This document shows, piece after piece, positions 36,961-43,436 of a DNA stretch of 43,436 nucleotides. Position 1 is the stretch's first letter. The number at the start of each line of letters is the position of its first letter. The notes beneath the pieces were generated by a model. The model had not been told where the DNA came from and did not search any database. It worked only from the letters and a program-made list of their open reading frames with translations. The translations under genes and the position numbers were made by a program. The stretch comes from an uncultured Clostridia bacterium (GTDB taxonomy: Bacteria; Bacillota; Clostridia; Oscillospirales; Acutalibacteraceae): contig CAMGDG010000003.1 in NCBI GenBank assembly GCA_946041635.1, positions 1-43,436 of the forward strand, given 5' to 3'.

Positions 36961-37620
36961 ATGACAAAATCCGTATTGGAAAAGGCTTTATCGGGACTTA
37001 AAGCTTCGTCAATTTTTAAGGATGCCGACGAAACGCTTCTTATCAAAATGCTTAACGAATATTCAAGTGCGGCTTCTTTTTCAAAGGGAGAAACCGTATT
37101 TGCCGAAAGCAGTACGCCTGCGCTTTATCTGATAATAAAGGGTGAAGCAAGAGTTAATAAGGGCGAGGCTGTTATTTCCCACCTTGGTGAAGGAGATATT
37201 TTCGGAGGAGCTTTTCTTTACAATCAGAATTACCGATTTGAAAATACAATCACCGCCCTATCGCCCATAAAGGCTGTAATAATCGAAAAGTCGGGCGTTG
37301 ATATGATTATAGCCGCTGACGGCAAAACGGCAATCAACTATATTGCATATCTTTCGGACCGTATCGGTTTTCTCAACGGTAAAATTGAGGGCTACACAAA
37401 ATCCTCGGCGGAGGAAAAGCTTCTTCTTTATCTTGAAAAAAGCTGCTGCGGCAGCGATGAAAAATGTGAAATAACCGTTTCAATGACTGAACTATCCGAT
37501 GTACTGCGTATAAGCCGTGCAAGTCTTTACAGGGTTATGGACAGCCTTGAAAAAAGCGGAAAAATCAACCGTGACGGGAAAAAAATATATTTGCAGACAA
37601 AGTCTGTTGAAAGGAAATGA
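36961..37620 (+). CDS. Crp/Fnr-family transcriptional regulator
   Basis: A 219-residue regulator with an N-terminal cyclic-nucleotide-binding-type beta roll (about 15-125), a dimer helix (about 125-160) and a C-terminal HTH_Crp winged helix (about 172-212: MTELSDVLRISRASLYRVMDSLEKSG). The phosphate-binding motif of cAMP receptors (G-E-x-x-L ... R-S/T) is replaced by FGGAFLYNQNYRFEN, so cAMP binding is unlikely. A cluster Cys162-Cys163-x5-Cys169 lies between the dimer helix and HTH and could bind metal or sense redox; the N-terminal Fnr cysteines are absent. AAGGCGG precedes the ATG. It is probably the regulator of the ABC genes that follow. Confidence 0.9.
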   Translation: MTKSVLEKALSGLKASSIFKDADETLLIKMLNEYSSAASFSKGETVFAESSTPALYLIIKGEARVNKGEAVISHLGEGDIFGGAFLYNQNYRFENTITALSPIKAVIIEKSGVDMIIAADGKTAINYIAYLSDRIGFLNGKIEGYTKSSAEEKLLLYLEKSCCGSDEKCEITVSMTELSDVLRISRASLYRVMDSLEKSGKINRDGKKIYLQTKSVERK

Positions 37621-37625
37621 TAAAA

Positions 37626-38621
37626 ATGAAAAAAACTGTTTCAATTCTTCTTGTTTTTGCAATTATGCTTGCCTTTGCGGCTTGCGGCGCAAAAAACGAA
37701 CCTGAAACAACAACCGAACCCACCACAGCCTATCAGCCGATTACTATGAAAGTTGCCGGCCTTGCAGGTCCCACAGGAGTAGGTATGGTTAAGCTTATGA
37801 GTGATAAAGACGCAGGAACTGCTAAAAACGATTATCAGTTTACAGTTGTAAGCGACCCCAAAGAAATCGTTGCCGGTATGCTTAACAGCTCATACGACAT
37901 CGCCGCCTGCCCCGTAAATCTTGCCGCAACTCTTTACAATAAGCTGGAGGGCAATCTCCAAGTGCTTGCTGTAAACACAAAGGGCGTTTTGTATGTTCTT
38001 GAAAACGGCAACACAATTAACTCCTTTGCCGACCTTGCAGGCAAAAAGCTTTATGCAACAGGTCAGGGTTCCACTCCCGAATACATTTTAAACTATTTGC
38101 TTGAAAAGAACGGTCTTGCCGACAAAGTTACGGTTGAATATGTTGAGTCGCACGATGAATTGGCATCTCTTGCGGCGGCAGGGAAAGCAACAATCGCTAT
38201 GCTTCCCGAGCCCAAGGTTACAGCCGCAATGACAAAAAATGCCGATTTGAGAATTGCCCTTAACCTTACCGAGGAATTTGAAAAAGCAAGCGGCAAAACG
38301 CTTATTCAGGGCGTTATTGTTGCCAAAAAGGATTTTGTAACCAATAATCCCGATGCTGTTAAGATGTTCCTTACAGAATACAAGGCGTCAATTGACTACA
38401 CAGCGTCTAACCTTGAAGATACAGCAACACTTTGCGAAACTTACGGAATTATCCCGAAAGCCGCAATGGCTAAAAAAGCTATTCCCAACTGCAACATTGC
38501 ATATATTGACGGTGCGGACATGAAAACTGCCGTAGCGGCAAATCTTCAGCTTTTCTATGACGCAAATCCCCAGTCCATAGGCGGAAAAATGCCTGCCGAT
38601 GATTTCTATTATGGAGCATAA
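37626..38621 (+). CDS. ABC transporter substrate-binding lipoprotein (SsuA/TauA/NMT1-like)
   Basis: A 331-residue lipoprotein with signal peptide and lipobox (LAFAACG), then a Thr/Glu/Pro-rich spacer, then a type II periplasmic-binding fold like those of sulfonate, taurine, nitrate or thiamine-precursor importers (MKVAGLAGPTGVGMVKLM, VSDPKEIVAGMLNSSYDIA, FADLAGKKLYATGQGSTPE). The ligand cannot be read from sequence. ATG 37626 is chosen since AAAGGAA (37610-37616) is 9 bases upstream; an in-frame ATG at 37617 touches that site. Its end overlaps the permease gene. Confidence 0.9.
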   Translation: MKKTVSILLVFAIMLAFAACGAKNEPETTTEPTTAYQPITMKVAGLAGPTGVGMVKLMSDKDAGTAKNDYQFTVVSDPKEIVAGMLNSSYDIAACPVNLAATLYNKLEGNLQVLAVNTKGVLYVLENGNTINSFADLAGKKLYATGQGSTPEYILNYLLEKNGLADKVTVEYVESHDELASLAAAGKATIAMLPEPKVTAAMTKNADLRIALNLTEEFEKASGKTLIQGVIVAKKDFVTNNPDAVKMFLTEYKASIDYTASNLEDTATLCETYGIIPKAAMAKKAIPNCNIAYIDGADMKTAVAANLQLFYDANPQSIGGKMPADDFYYGA

Positions 38622-39411
38622 GTTAAAGAAAACTCTGATTTTTATTATCAAAATTGCCCTGGCCGGAATTTTCTGGCTGGGGCTTTGGCAGTTAGTTTAT
38701 AAAAAAATCGGTATTGATGTAATTCTGCCCTCCCCTGCCGCAGTTTTTAAAAGGCTTGCCGAAATGCTGCCCGAAAAAAGCTTTATTCAATCGGTTTTCA
38801 ATTCCTTCAAGGGTATTGCGTTAGGATATATGGCAGGAGTTCTGTTCGGAACGGTGCTTGGCATAATTACGGCTTTTTCAAAAACGCTGAACACGCTGTT
38901 CAAGCCGTTTTTTACCGCAGTAAAGACCACTCCCGTTGTGTCTTTTATCATTCTTGCGCTGATTTGGCTTGAAAAGACAAGAGTGCCTGTTTTTATCACA
39001 TTTTTAATGGTTATGCCTATTGTTTGGGCAAATGTTTCCGGCGGTATATCGGGGACTGACAAAAGCCTTATTGAAATGGCAAAAGCATACAAATTCGGTT
39101 TTTTCAAAAAACTAAAACTTATTTATCTGCCATCTGCCGTGCCCTCTTTTATGACAGCCTGCGAAACTGCGGTAGGGCTTGGCTGGAAAGCGGGAATTGC
39201 CGCCGAAGTGCTTTGCACCCCCAAAAATTCCATTGGCATAAATCTGAGAAACGCACAAATCTATATTGAAACGGTTGACCTTTTTGCATGGACAGCCGCA
39301 GTAATAATACTAAGCCTCGTTCTTGAAAAGGCTCTCGTATGGGTATTACGGTTTATGTTCAGCCGTATTATGAAAAAGGGAGGTTATTTTATTGAAAATA
39401 CAAATAAATAA
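38611..39411 (+). CDS. ABC transporter permease (SsuC/TauC-like)
   Basis: A 266-residue membrane protein with about six spans and the BPD_transp_1 fold. The EAA loop that contacts the ATPase reads AKAYKFGFFKKLKLIYLPSAVP near residue 160. It belongs to the SsuC/TauC/ThiX group. ATG 38611 overlaps the binding-protein gene by 11 bases; ATG 38599 is a possible longer start, neither has a clear Shine-Dalgarno, so translation is probably coupled. The end overlaps the ATPase gene by 20 bases. Confidence 0.93.
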   Translation: MEHKLKKTLIFIIKIALAGIFWLGLWQLVYKKIGIDVILPSPAAVFKRLAEMLPEKSFIQSVFNSFKGIALGYMAGVLFGTVLGIITAFSKTLNTLFKPFFTAVKTTPVVSFIILALIWLEKTRVPVFITFLMVMPIVWANVSGGISGTDKSLIEMAKAYKFGFFKKLKLIYLPSAVPSFMTACETAVGLGWKAGIAAEVLCTPKNSIGINLRNAQIYIETVDLFAWTAAVIILSLVLEKALVWVLRFMFSRIMKKGGYFIENTNK

Positions 39412-39961
39412 TCTTTGCAAGAAATACGGGAAGAAAGTGATATTTGACAATTTTTCCGCATCGGTTGATTTTGACGGAATTCTGATGGTTAAAGGCAAAT
39501 CGGGATTGGGAAAAACCACGCTTATTAAAATGCTTGCGGGACTTGAAAAGCCCAACAGCGGTAAAATTTCTGTACCTGCCGAAAGAATTTCCTTTATGTT
39601 TCAGGAGGACAGGCTGATTCCCTTTGTATCTGTACTCAAAAACCTGACAGCAGTATGCAATGAAGAAAAAGCGTTGAAATATCTTTCGCTTATGGAGCTT
39701 GAACAGGAAAAAGACGCCTCTCCTTTAAGCCTCAGCGGCGGAATGAGGCGCAGAGTGGCTCTTGCACGGGCTTTGTGCTATGACAGCGAGCTGATTATTC
39801 TTGACGAGCCTTTTAAAGGACTCGACGAAGCGCTTAAAATTAAAATCGGTGAAATTTTGAAAAAAGAAAGCAACGCAAGACCTATTATAATCGTAAGCCA
39901 CGAAACAGACGGCGCAGATTTTTGCGGCGCAGAAACACTTGATTTAGATAAATTATATTGA
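39392..39961 (+). CDS. ABC transporter ATP-binding protein (short, SsuB-like)
   Basis: Powers the importer with the two preceding gene products. Walker A is GKSGLGKTT (about residue 36), the Q-loop is FMFQEDRLIP, the signature LSGGMRRRVALARAL and Walker B LIILDEPF, with the switch His in IVSHE. At 189 residues it is much shorter than the usual 240-260 and lacks the C-terminal extension, yet all catalytic motifs are kept. The start is TTG 39392 with GGGAGG (39378-39383) 8 bases upstream. Its stop codon lies inside the -35 box of the tRNA promoter. Confidence 0.93.
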   Translation: MKIQINNLCKKYGKKVIFDNFSASVDFDGILMVKGKSGLGKTTLIKMLAGLEKPNSGKISVPAERISFMFQEDRLIPFVSVLKNLTAVCNEEKALKYLSLMELEQEKDASPLSLSGGMRRRVALARALCYDSELIILDEPFKGLDEALKIKIGEILKKESNARPIIIVSHETDGADFCGAETLDLDKLY

Positions 39962-39986
39962 CATTTTGAGTTTATTGAGATATAAT
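39958..39986 (+). promoter_or_regulatory. Promoter of tRNA-Leu
   Basis: TTGACA (39958-39963), 17-base spacer, TATAAT (39981-39986): full consensus, 22 bases before the tRNA. The -35 box overlaps the end of the ABC ATPase gene. Confidence 0.93.
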
Positions 39987-40008
39987 TATTAGGCTGTCAG
40001 AACAGCAT

Positions 40009-40095
40009 GCTGGTGTGGCGAAATCGGCAGACGCAAGGGACTTAAAATCCCTCGGTGGCAACACCGTACCGGTTCAAGTCCGGTCACCGGCACCA
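40009..40095 (+). tRNA. tRNA-Leu(UAA)
   Basis: An 87-base class II tRNA. The acceptor arms GCTGGTG/CACCGGC pair with one G-T; the anticodon loop CTTAAAA (40041-40047) gives anticodon TAA; a variable arm (CGGTGGCAACACCG) follows; the T loop is GGTTCAAGTCC; CCA is encoded at 40093-40095. Confidence 0.98.
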
Positions 40096-40100
40096 GTCGA

Positions 40101-40143
40101 GAGCCTCGACACGCAATTCGCGTAGTTGAGGTTCTTCTTTTTT
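40101..40143 (+). terminator. Terminator of tRNA-Leu
   Basis: GAGCCTCGACACGC pairs with GCGTAGTTGAGGTTC with one bulge and G-T pairs, then a T-rich TTCTTCTTTTTT tract (to 40143). Confidence 0.85.
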
Positions 40144-40190
40144 GCAGTTTTTTCTCTCGCGCTTCAAGTCCGTTATGAACAACCGTACCA

Positions 40191-40227
40191 AAGCCCCAAA
40201 GACTATCGTCTTTGGGGCTTACTTTTT
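40191..40227 (+). terminator. Perfect 13-base hairpin with T-run
   Basis: AAGCCCCAAAGAC (40191-40203) and GTCTTTGGGGCTT (40208-40220) pair perfectly over TATC, followed by ACTTTTT. It looks like a second terminator after the tRNA. The 40144-40328 spacer also has a diverged copy of one arm (CTTTGGGGCTTTGG near 40262) but no gene. Confidence 0.65.
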
Positions 40228-40328
40228 ACCTATTCACTTTTCACTCTTCACTGCAAACGCCTTTGGGGCTTTGGAAGTAACAAGTGACAGTGAAAACTGA
40301 AAAAGTGTGTTTTGCAAGATATATCGCA

Positions 40329-40793
40329 TTATTCTACATTTGTTTTTGACTCGGTTTTTTCCTTTTCTGCAAGCTTATTCGTGTTTATTGAATTGCGGTA
40401 AACCCAGAAACGGCAAACGAGAAATTCCGTTACAAGATTGCACACCATTGTGACCGCCTCAATAATATAGTTGTTTATTCCTGCGGTTTCCGCCAAATTT
40501 CCCAAGTATGTTGAAACAGGCGTAAAAATGCAATAGTAAAATGCCACTTTAAGCATTGCAATGGGCACATTTGTTGCGGATTTAAAGGTATATCGGCGGT
40601 TTACCGTAAAGTTATACAGCACGGAAAGGATAAGCGACGGCAGATAGCATTTCCAATGCGCCCAACCCGATATTTCGTGAATAAGCGTATATGACACAAT
40701 CTGTATTATGCCTGCGCCCATTGAAAACGCAACGAATTTTGCCACCTGAACTATGGTTTGGCGCTTTGTGAGTTTTTGCTTTTTTTCTGCCAT
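40329..40793 (-). CDS. GtrA-family membrane protein
   Basis: A 154-residue protein with four membrane spans typical of the GtrA family, thought to help move lipid-linked sugars or take part in cell-surface polysaccharide synthesis. The family signature region reads LSVLYNFTVNRRYTF after span 2, and FLVCRFWVYRN closes span 4. The Lys-rich N terminus and the Lys/Glu-rich C-terminal tail (KLAEKEKTESKTNVE) are cytosolic. GAAAGAG lies 9 bases before the ATG. No glycosyltransferase is adjacent, so its partner is not in view. Confidence 0.92.
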   Translation of the reverse strand: MAEKKQKLTKRQTIVQVAKFVAFSMGAGIIQIVSYTLIHEISGWAHWKCYLPSLILSVLYNFTVNRRYTFKSATNVPIAMLKVAFYYCIFTPVSTYLGNLAETAGINNYIIEAVTMVCNLVTEFLVCRFWVYRNSINTNKLAEKEKTESKTNVE

Positions 40794-40827
40794 TTATATC
40801 AACTCTTTCACCGTATTTTCTGTAATT

Positions 40828-40856
40828 ATTATATATTTGCGTTCAGGTTATGTCAA
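40828..40856 (-). promoter_or_regulatory. Promoter of the GtrA gene
   Basis: On the minus strand TTGACA (40856-40851), 17-base spacer, TATAAT (40833-40828): consensus, 35 bases before the ATG. Confidence 0.9.
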
Positions 40857-40918
40857 CAAAATTATTCAAGGCTTACCTGATACAATCATTTACGAATTTC
40901 ATAGGCACATATGCAAAA

Positions 40919-40941
40919 GCGGGGGCAAGCCCCCGCCCTAC
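40919..40941. repeat. Short GC-rich palindromic repeat, copy 3
   Basis: A 23-base version of the units at 13509 and 21431: GCGGGGGC-AA-GCCCCCGC is a perfect palindrome, with the same CCTAC flank. On the minus strand it is followed by TTTTGC and lies about 30 bases after the DUF4097 stop, so it may act as that operon's terminator. Confidence 0.8.
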
Positions 40942-40972
40942 CGCATAAATACAAACATAAATAAAAATTTAT

Positions 40973-41791
40973 TTACGCCGCGGTATTTTCCGAAAAAGAG
41001 ATGCGGATTTCGCCGACACCGCCGTCGATGTCGATTGTATTTTCACCGCTTCCCCGTACTGCGCCGTCGGATAAGCTCTCGCCCTCCAAGGTTGCCGCAC
41101 CGACGCCTTTATCAAGCTCTATGCGGTAATCGTCTATACTTCCAACAAGATTGAGATATGTTGCACCGACGCCCATATCCAAGTCACAGTCGCCCGTTAA
41201 GGCACTCTTAATGCGCAATTCTCCCACGCCCATATCCAAATCCAGATTATGAAGCGTGCCGTCGTTAACGATAACCTGCCCTGCGCCGCCGTTGATTTTG
41301 GAAGAACGGGTGGCTTCGAGGGTTTCGATTTGCACCTGCCCTGCGCCCAATTCCAAATAAAGGTTCTCAGCCGCAAGGCGGTCAACATTTACCTGCCCTG
41401 CGCCTGTGACAATATCGACCTTTTTAAAGGTTGTGCCTGTGGGGACGCAAATTTCCAACCGTATTTTATTGCTTGTATTCGTATAATGCCGTTCAGTTTC
41501 CGTGATTTCCAGGAGATTTCCCTGTTCACTCACTTTTAAATACTTATTGTTGCTTTGCACACTGAATACATCGCCCTCGGTGATAACAAGCTGTGTTGCG
41601 TTGATGTCCAATTTCAATTCCTGTATATCACCCGAAACGGTATAGGTTTGCATTTCACCCACAGCGTTTTCGTCGTCAAACACATTGGAGACCAAGCCCA
41701 AAGCACCGAAAATACCGCTTAAAATGCTCACAATCAAAAACAGCGCAAACGCCATTGCCAGATATTTTATTGTTTTTTGCCAGCTTGTCAT
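40973..41791 (-). CDS. DUF4097 (YvlB-like) beta-repeat membrane protein
   Basis: A 272-residue protein with one N-terminal membrane span (about 8-33) and an extracytoplasmic DUF4097 domain of short beta repeats, seen as recurring GAGQV, GVGEL and GVGA units spaced about 20 residues apart (ELGAGQVQIETL, NGGAGQVIVNDG, DMGVGELRIKS, DKGVGAATLEG). The repeats suggest a beta-helix. In Firmicutes such proteins accompany LiaF-like proteins, ABC exporters and envelope-stress regulators. Its ATG overlaps the LiaF-like stop (ATGA), with GGAGTGG as ribosome binding site. Confidence 0.9.
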   Translation of the reverse strand: MTSWQKTIKYLAMAFALFLIVSILSGIFGALGLVSNVFDDENAVGEMQTYTVSGDIQELKLDINATQLVITEGDVFSVQSNNKYLKVSEQGNLLEITETERHYTNTSNKIRLEICVPTGTTFKKVDIVTGAGQVNVDRLAAENLYLELGAGQVQIETLEATRSSKINGGAGQVIVNDGTLHNLDLDMGVGELRIKSALTGDCDLDMGVGATYLNLVGSIDDYRIELDKGVGAATLEGESLSDGAVRGSGENTIDIDGGVGEIRISFSENTAA

Positions 41792-42471
41792 TGAATTTCC
41801 ACTCCTCCGAACATACCGCTGCCGTTCACATATACCGTTACGGTATTTTGCGGGCTGTTGCGGTGTTTTTTGTCGGACACGCCGCCGAAAATCGAATTGG
41901 AACGCACTTTTACATTGACATAGGCGGGCAAGAAAATATCCACGCCGCCGAAGACTGCGCTTGCGTTAATCACACAGTCTTTTTCAATAATTGCACCGCG
42001 CAAATCACATTTTATGCCGCCGAACACCGCATTTAACTCCGCACCGTTGAATACCTCGTTGTCAAAGTTTAAGTTTTGCCCCGAAAATGCGGCAAAACCG
42101 TTGGCAACGCCCGTGCCGTCCGCTTTCATTTCCGCCATAATTTTATCGGATTTTCCGCTGAACACGCCGCCGAAGATACACTTTAATCCGATGATAATGA
42201 TAACGGCAGGAATTGCCAATTTCCAAAGCATCGAAAAATCGAGTACATCTTGACAGCATAACAGCAGAAATACGCCAACAAGCAGTCCGATAAGATTGCC
42301 TGTTTTTTCACGCTCGGTAATAAGCCCTACCGAGCAGGGAATGATGATGAACAGCGTCCACCAACCGTCAAAAAAGATGTTAATATCCACAATATGGAGA
42401 GCGTTCAGCGCGAAGACTACACCGACAGCCACCAAAACAACGCCCCATAAAATTCTGTTTAATTTTTGCAT
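41788..42471 (-). CDS. LiaF-like membrane protein
   Basis: A 227-residue protein with an N-terminal membrane part of about four short spans (LWGVVLVAVGVVFALNAL and following, to about residue 103) and a C-terminal domain of the LiaF/cell-wall-active-antibiotic-response type with repeated FGG turns (AVFGGIKCDLRGA, AVFGGVDIFLPA, SIFGGVSD, GMFGGVEIQ). LiaF in Bacillus inhibits the LiaRS envelope-stress system; no kinase or regulator adjoins it here. AAGGAG lies 7 bases before the ATG and overlaps the stop of the permease gene. Confidence 0.88.
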   Translation of the reverse strand: MQKLNRILWGVVLVAVGVVFALNALHIVDINIFFDGWWTLFIIIPCSVGLITEREKTGNLIGLLVGVFLLLCCQDVLDFSMLWKLAIPAVIIIIGLKCIFGGVFSGKSDKIMAEMKADGTGVANGFAAFSGQNLNFDNEVFNGAELNAVFGGIKCDLRGAIIEKDCVINASAVFGGVDIFLPAYVNVKVRSNSIFGGVSDKKHRNSPQNTVTVYVNGSGMFGGVEIQ

Positions 42472-42482
42472 ACCCGTTCTCC

Positions 42483-43436
42483 TTATAATGTTTCAAATAT
42501 TTTTGCGCCTTTTGTTTTGATATAGCGGTAAAGCACGGCGGAAAGTACAATGAGCAACACCGCTGAAGCCGCAAGGAACACCATAGGCGTTAAAAGATTC
42601 CGCAGGGCGTAATACAGTACGCAGAAGGCAAGTACTATCACCCAGCCGCCGAACAAAGCAAGTGTAACGCTCATACTTTGTTTAATGGGTACAATTTCGT
42701 TGGTCCAGGTAAGATTTGGCATTTTAAGGTTGAAAAACAACCCTGCAAGCGCCATAAACAATACAAACGCCGCAACCGTTACAAGGAGTAAAATACATTC
42801 GCCCCAATGCAATCTGAACACCCATTCCACAGAGAGCGTCAGCAAAACTGCGGGAGGAAGCGTCAGGAACAAATGCAGTTTCAGTTTGGCTTTTAAAGGT
42901 TGGAAAGCGTTTAGGGGCAGAACCTGCACAAGCCAAAGGTTTTTACCCTCCAAGGAAACGGAAGGTGCGGTCATATCGCACATAGAGGTTATCGTACAAA
43001 CCGCCGCCGCACATAGCAAGGGAATCAGGTGCAGATAGCCTTCAAACATGCCGTAAATCATTTCACGAAACGCCGCACCCTTTATCAATAATGCCGCCGT
43101 GGCAATCAGCATAAACACAATCCCCAGCCCGCAGTTGAGCATATAAACGGGACTGCCGAGAAAACGCCGCAGTTCTTTTTGCAGTAACGCGCTGTCTGCT
43201 GTGCCCCGTTTTGCCGTTTTCTCTTTATATTTTTTCTTCGCCGTGCCACGGTTAGCTGTTGCCAAATGCAGAAAGCTACGGGCAAGCACAAGATATACGA
43301 GCACAAACAGCGCCGCCATAATTCCCGTGAAAATCAGCATGGACAGTAAATCACCGTCGGCACCCCTGCCCATACAGTAAAACGGATACAAGGCGTTTTT
43401 CACGCCGTTCGCCACTTTTTGGGGATTGGCAAGGAT
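42483..43436 (-). CDS. ABC-2-type permease, C-terminal part (truncated by the window end)
   Basis: The reading frame is open to the window edge, so the start lies beyond 43436; the 317 residues seen are the C-terminal part. About seven hydrophobic segments are present, separated by a basic cytosolic loop (TAKKKYKEKTAKRGTADSALLQKELRRF) and by SVSLEGKNLWLVQVLPL, a motif typical of large ABC-2-type exporter permeases of Firmicutes. The ATPase should lie just upstream, outside the window. It is followed at 11 bases by the LiaF-like gene, so the module is permease, LiaF-like, DUF4097. Substrate unknown; an antimicrobial peptide exporter is one possibility. Confidence 0.8.
   Translation of the reverse strand: MLANPQKVANGVKNALYPFYCMGRGADGDLLSMLIFTGIMAALFVLVYLVLARSFLHLATANRGTAKKKYKEKTAKRGTADSALLQKELRRFLGSPVYMLNCGLGIVFMLIATAALLIKGAAFREMIYGMFEGYLHLIPLLCAAAVCTITSMCDMTAPSVSLEGKNLWLVQVLPLNAFQPLKAKLKLHLFLTLPPAVLLTLSVEWVFRLHWGECILLLVTVAAFVLFMALAGLFFNLKMPNLTWTNEIVPIKQSMSVTLALFGGWVIVLAFCVLYYALRNLLTPMVFLAASAVLLIVLSAVLYRYIKTKGAKIFETL

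Overview
The window reads as chromosomal DNA of a low-to-mid GC Firmicute, most likely a gut-type clostridium of the Oscillospiraceae/Ruminococcaceae. The reasons are the hrcA-grpE-dnaK-dnaJ order under a CIRCE operator, a T-box in front of thrS, an M-box in front of mgtE, a preQ1-type element in front of queT, AGGAGG-type ribosome binding sites, lipobox lipoproteins, BspA-like leucine-rich repeats and an intracellular glycosidase set. This placement is inference; no 16S gene is present.

Layout. 1-6.4 kb: a 38-codon membrane-peptide ORF with its own promoter and terminator, then carA-carB (carbamoyl phosphate for pyrimidines and arginine), a Mbeg1-like alpha/beta hydrolase and queT. 6.4-8.6 kb: an OmpR/EnvZ-type two-component system. 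8.6-13.4 kb, minus strand: the HrcA-controlled chaperone operon. 13.4-17.5 kb: T-box, thrS and a membrane-anchored metallophosphoesterase. 17.6-19.2 kb: a PHP phosphoesterase and an unknown protein. 19.2-21.4 kb, minus: a cohesin-like/Big_2 surface protein followed by endonuclease IV. 21.4-23.3 kb, minus: mgtE behind an M-box.

23.4-36.8 kb is the accessory heart of the window. Two paralogous GPH-family sugar transporters carry long (about 330-345 residue) Lys/Glu/Ala-rich cytosolic tails, and the first tail contains repeated 'MP-x-x-T' motifs. Between them lies a BspA-like lipoprotein overlapping the first transporter gene. A stand-alone E2-type acyltransferase follows, then an operon of GH2 beta-galactosidase, a GNAT acetyltransferase and GH95 alpha-L-fucosidase. 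Neither glycosidase has a signal peptide, so the likely picture is uptake of fucosylated or galactosylated oligosaccharides followed by cytosolic hydrolysis.

36.9-40.0 kb: a Crp/Fnr-like regulator, divergent from the glycosidase operon, heads an SsuABC/TauABC-like ABC importer. 40.0-43.4 kb: tRNA-Leu(UAA), a hairpin-rich spacer, a GtrA-family membrane protein, and an operon of an ABC-2-type permease (cut by the window end), a LiaF-like protein and a DUF4097 protein, which looks like a cell-envelope stress module. A short GC-rich palindromic repeat occurs three times between genes.
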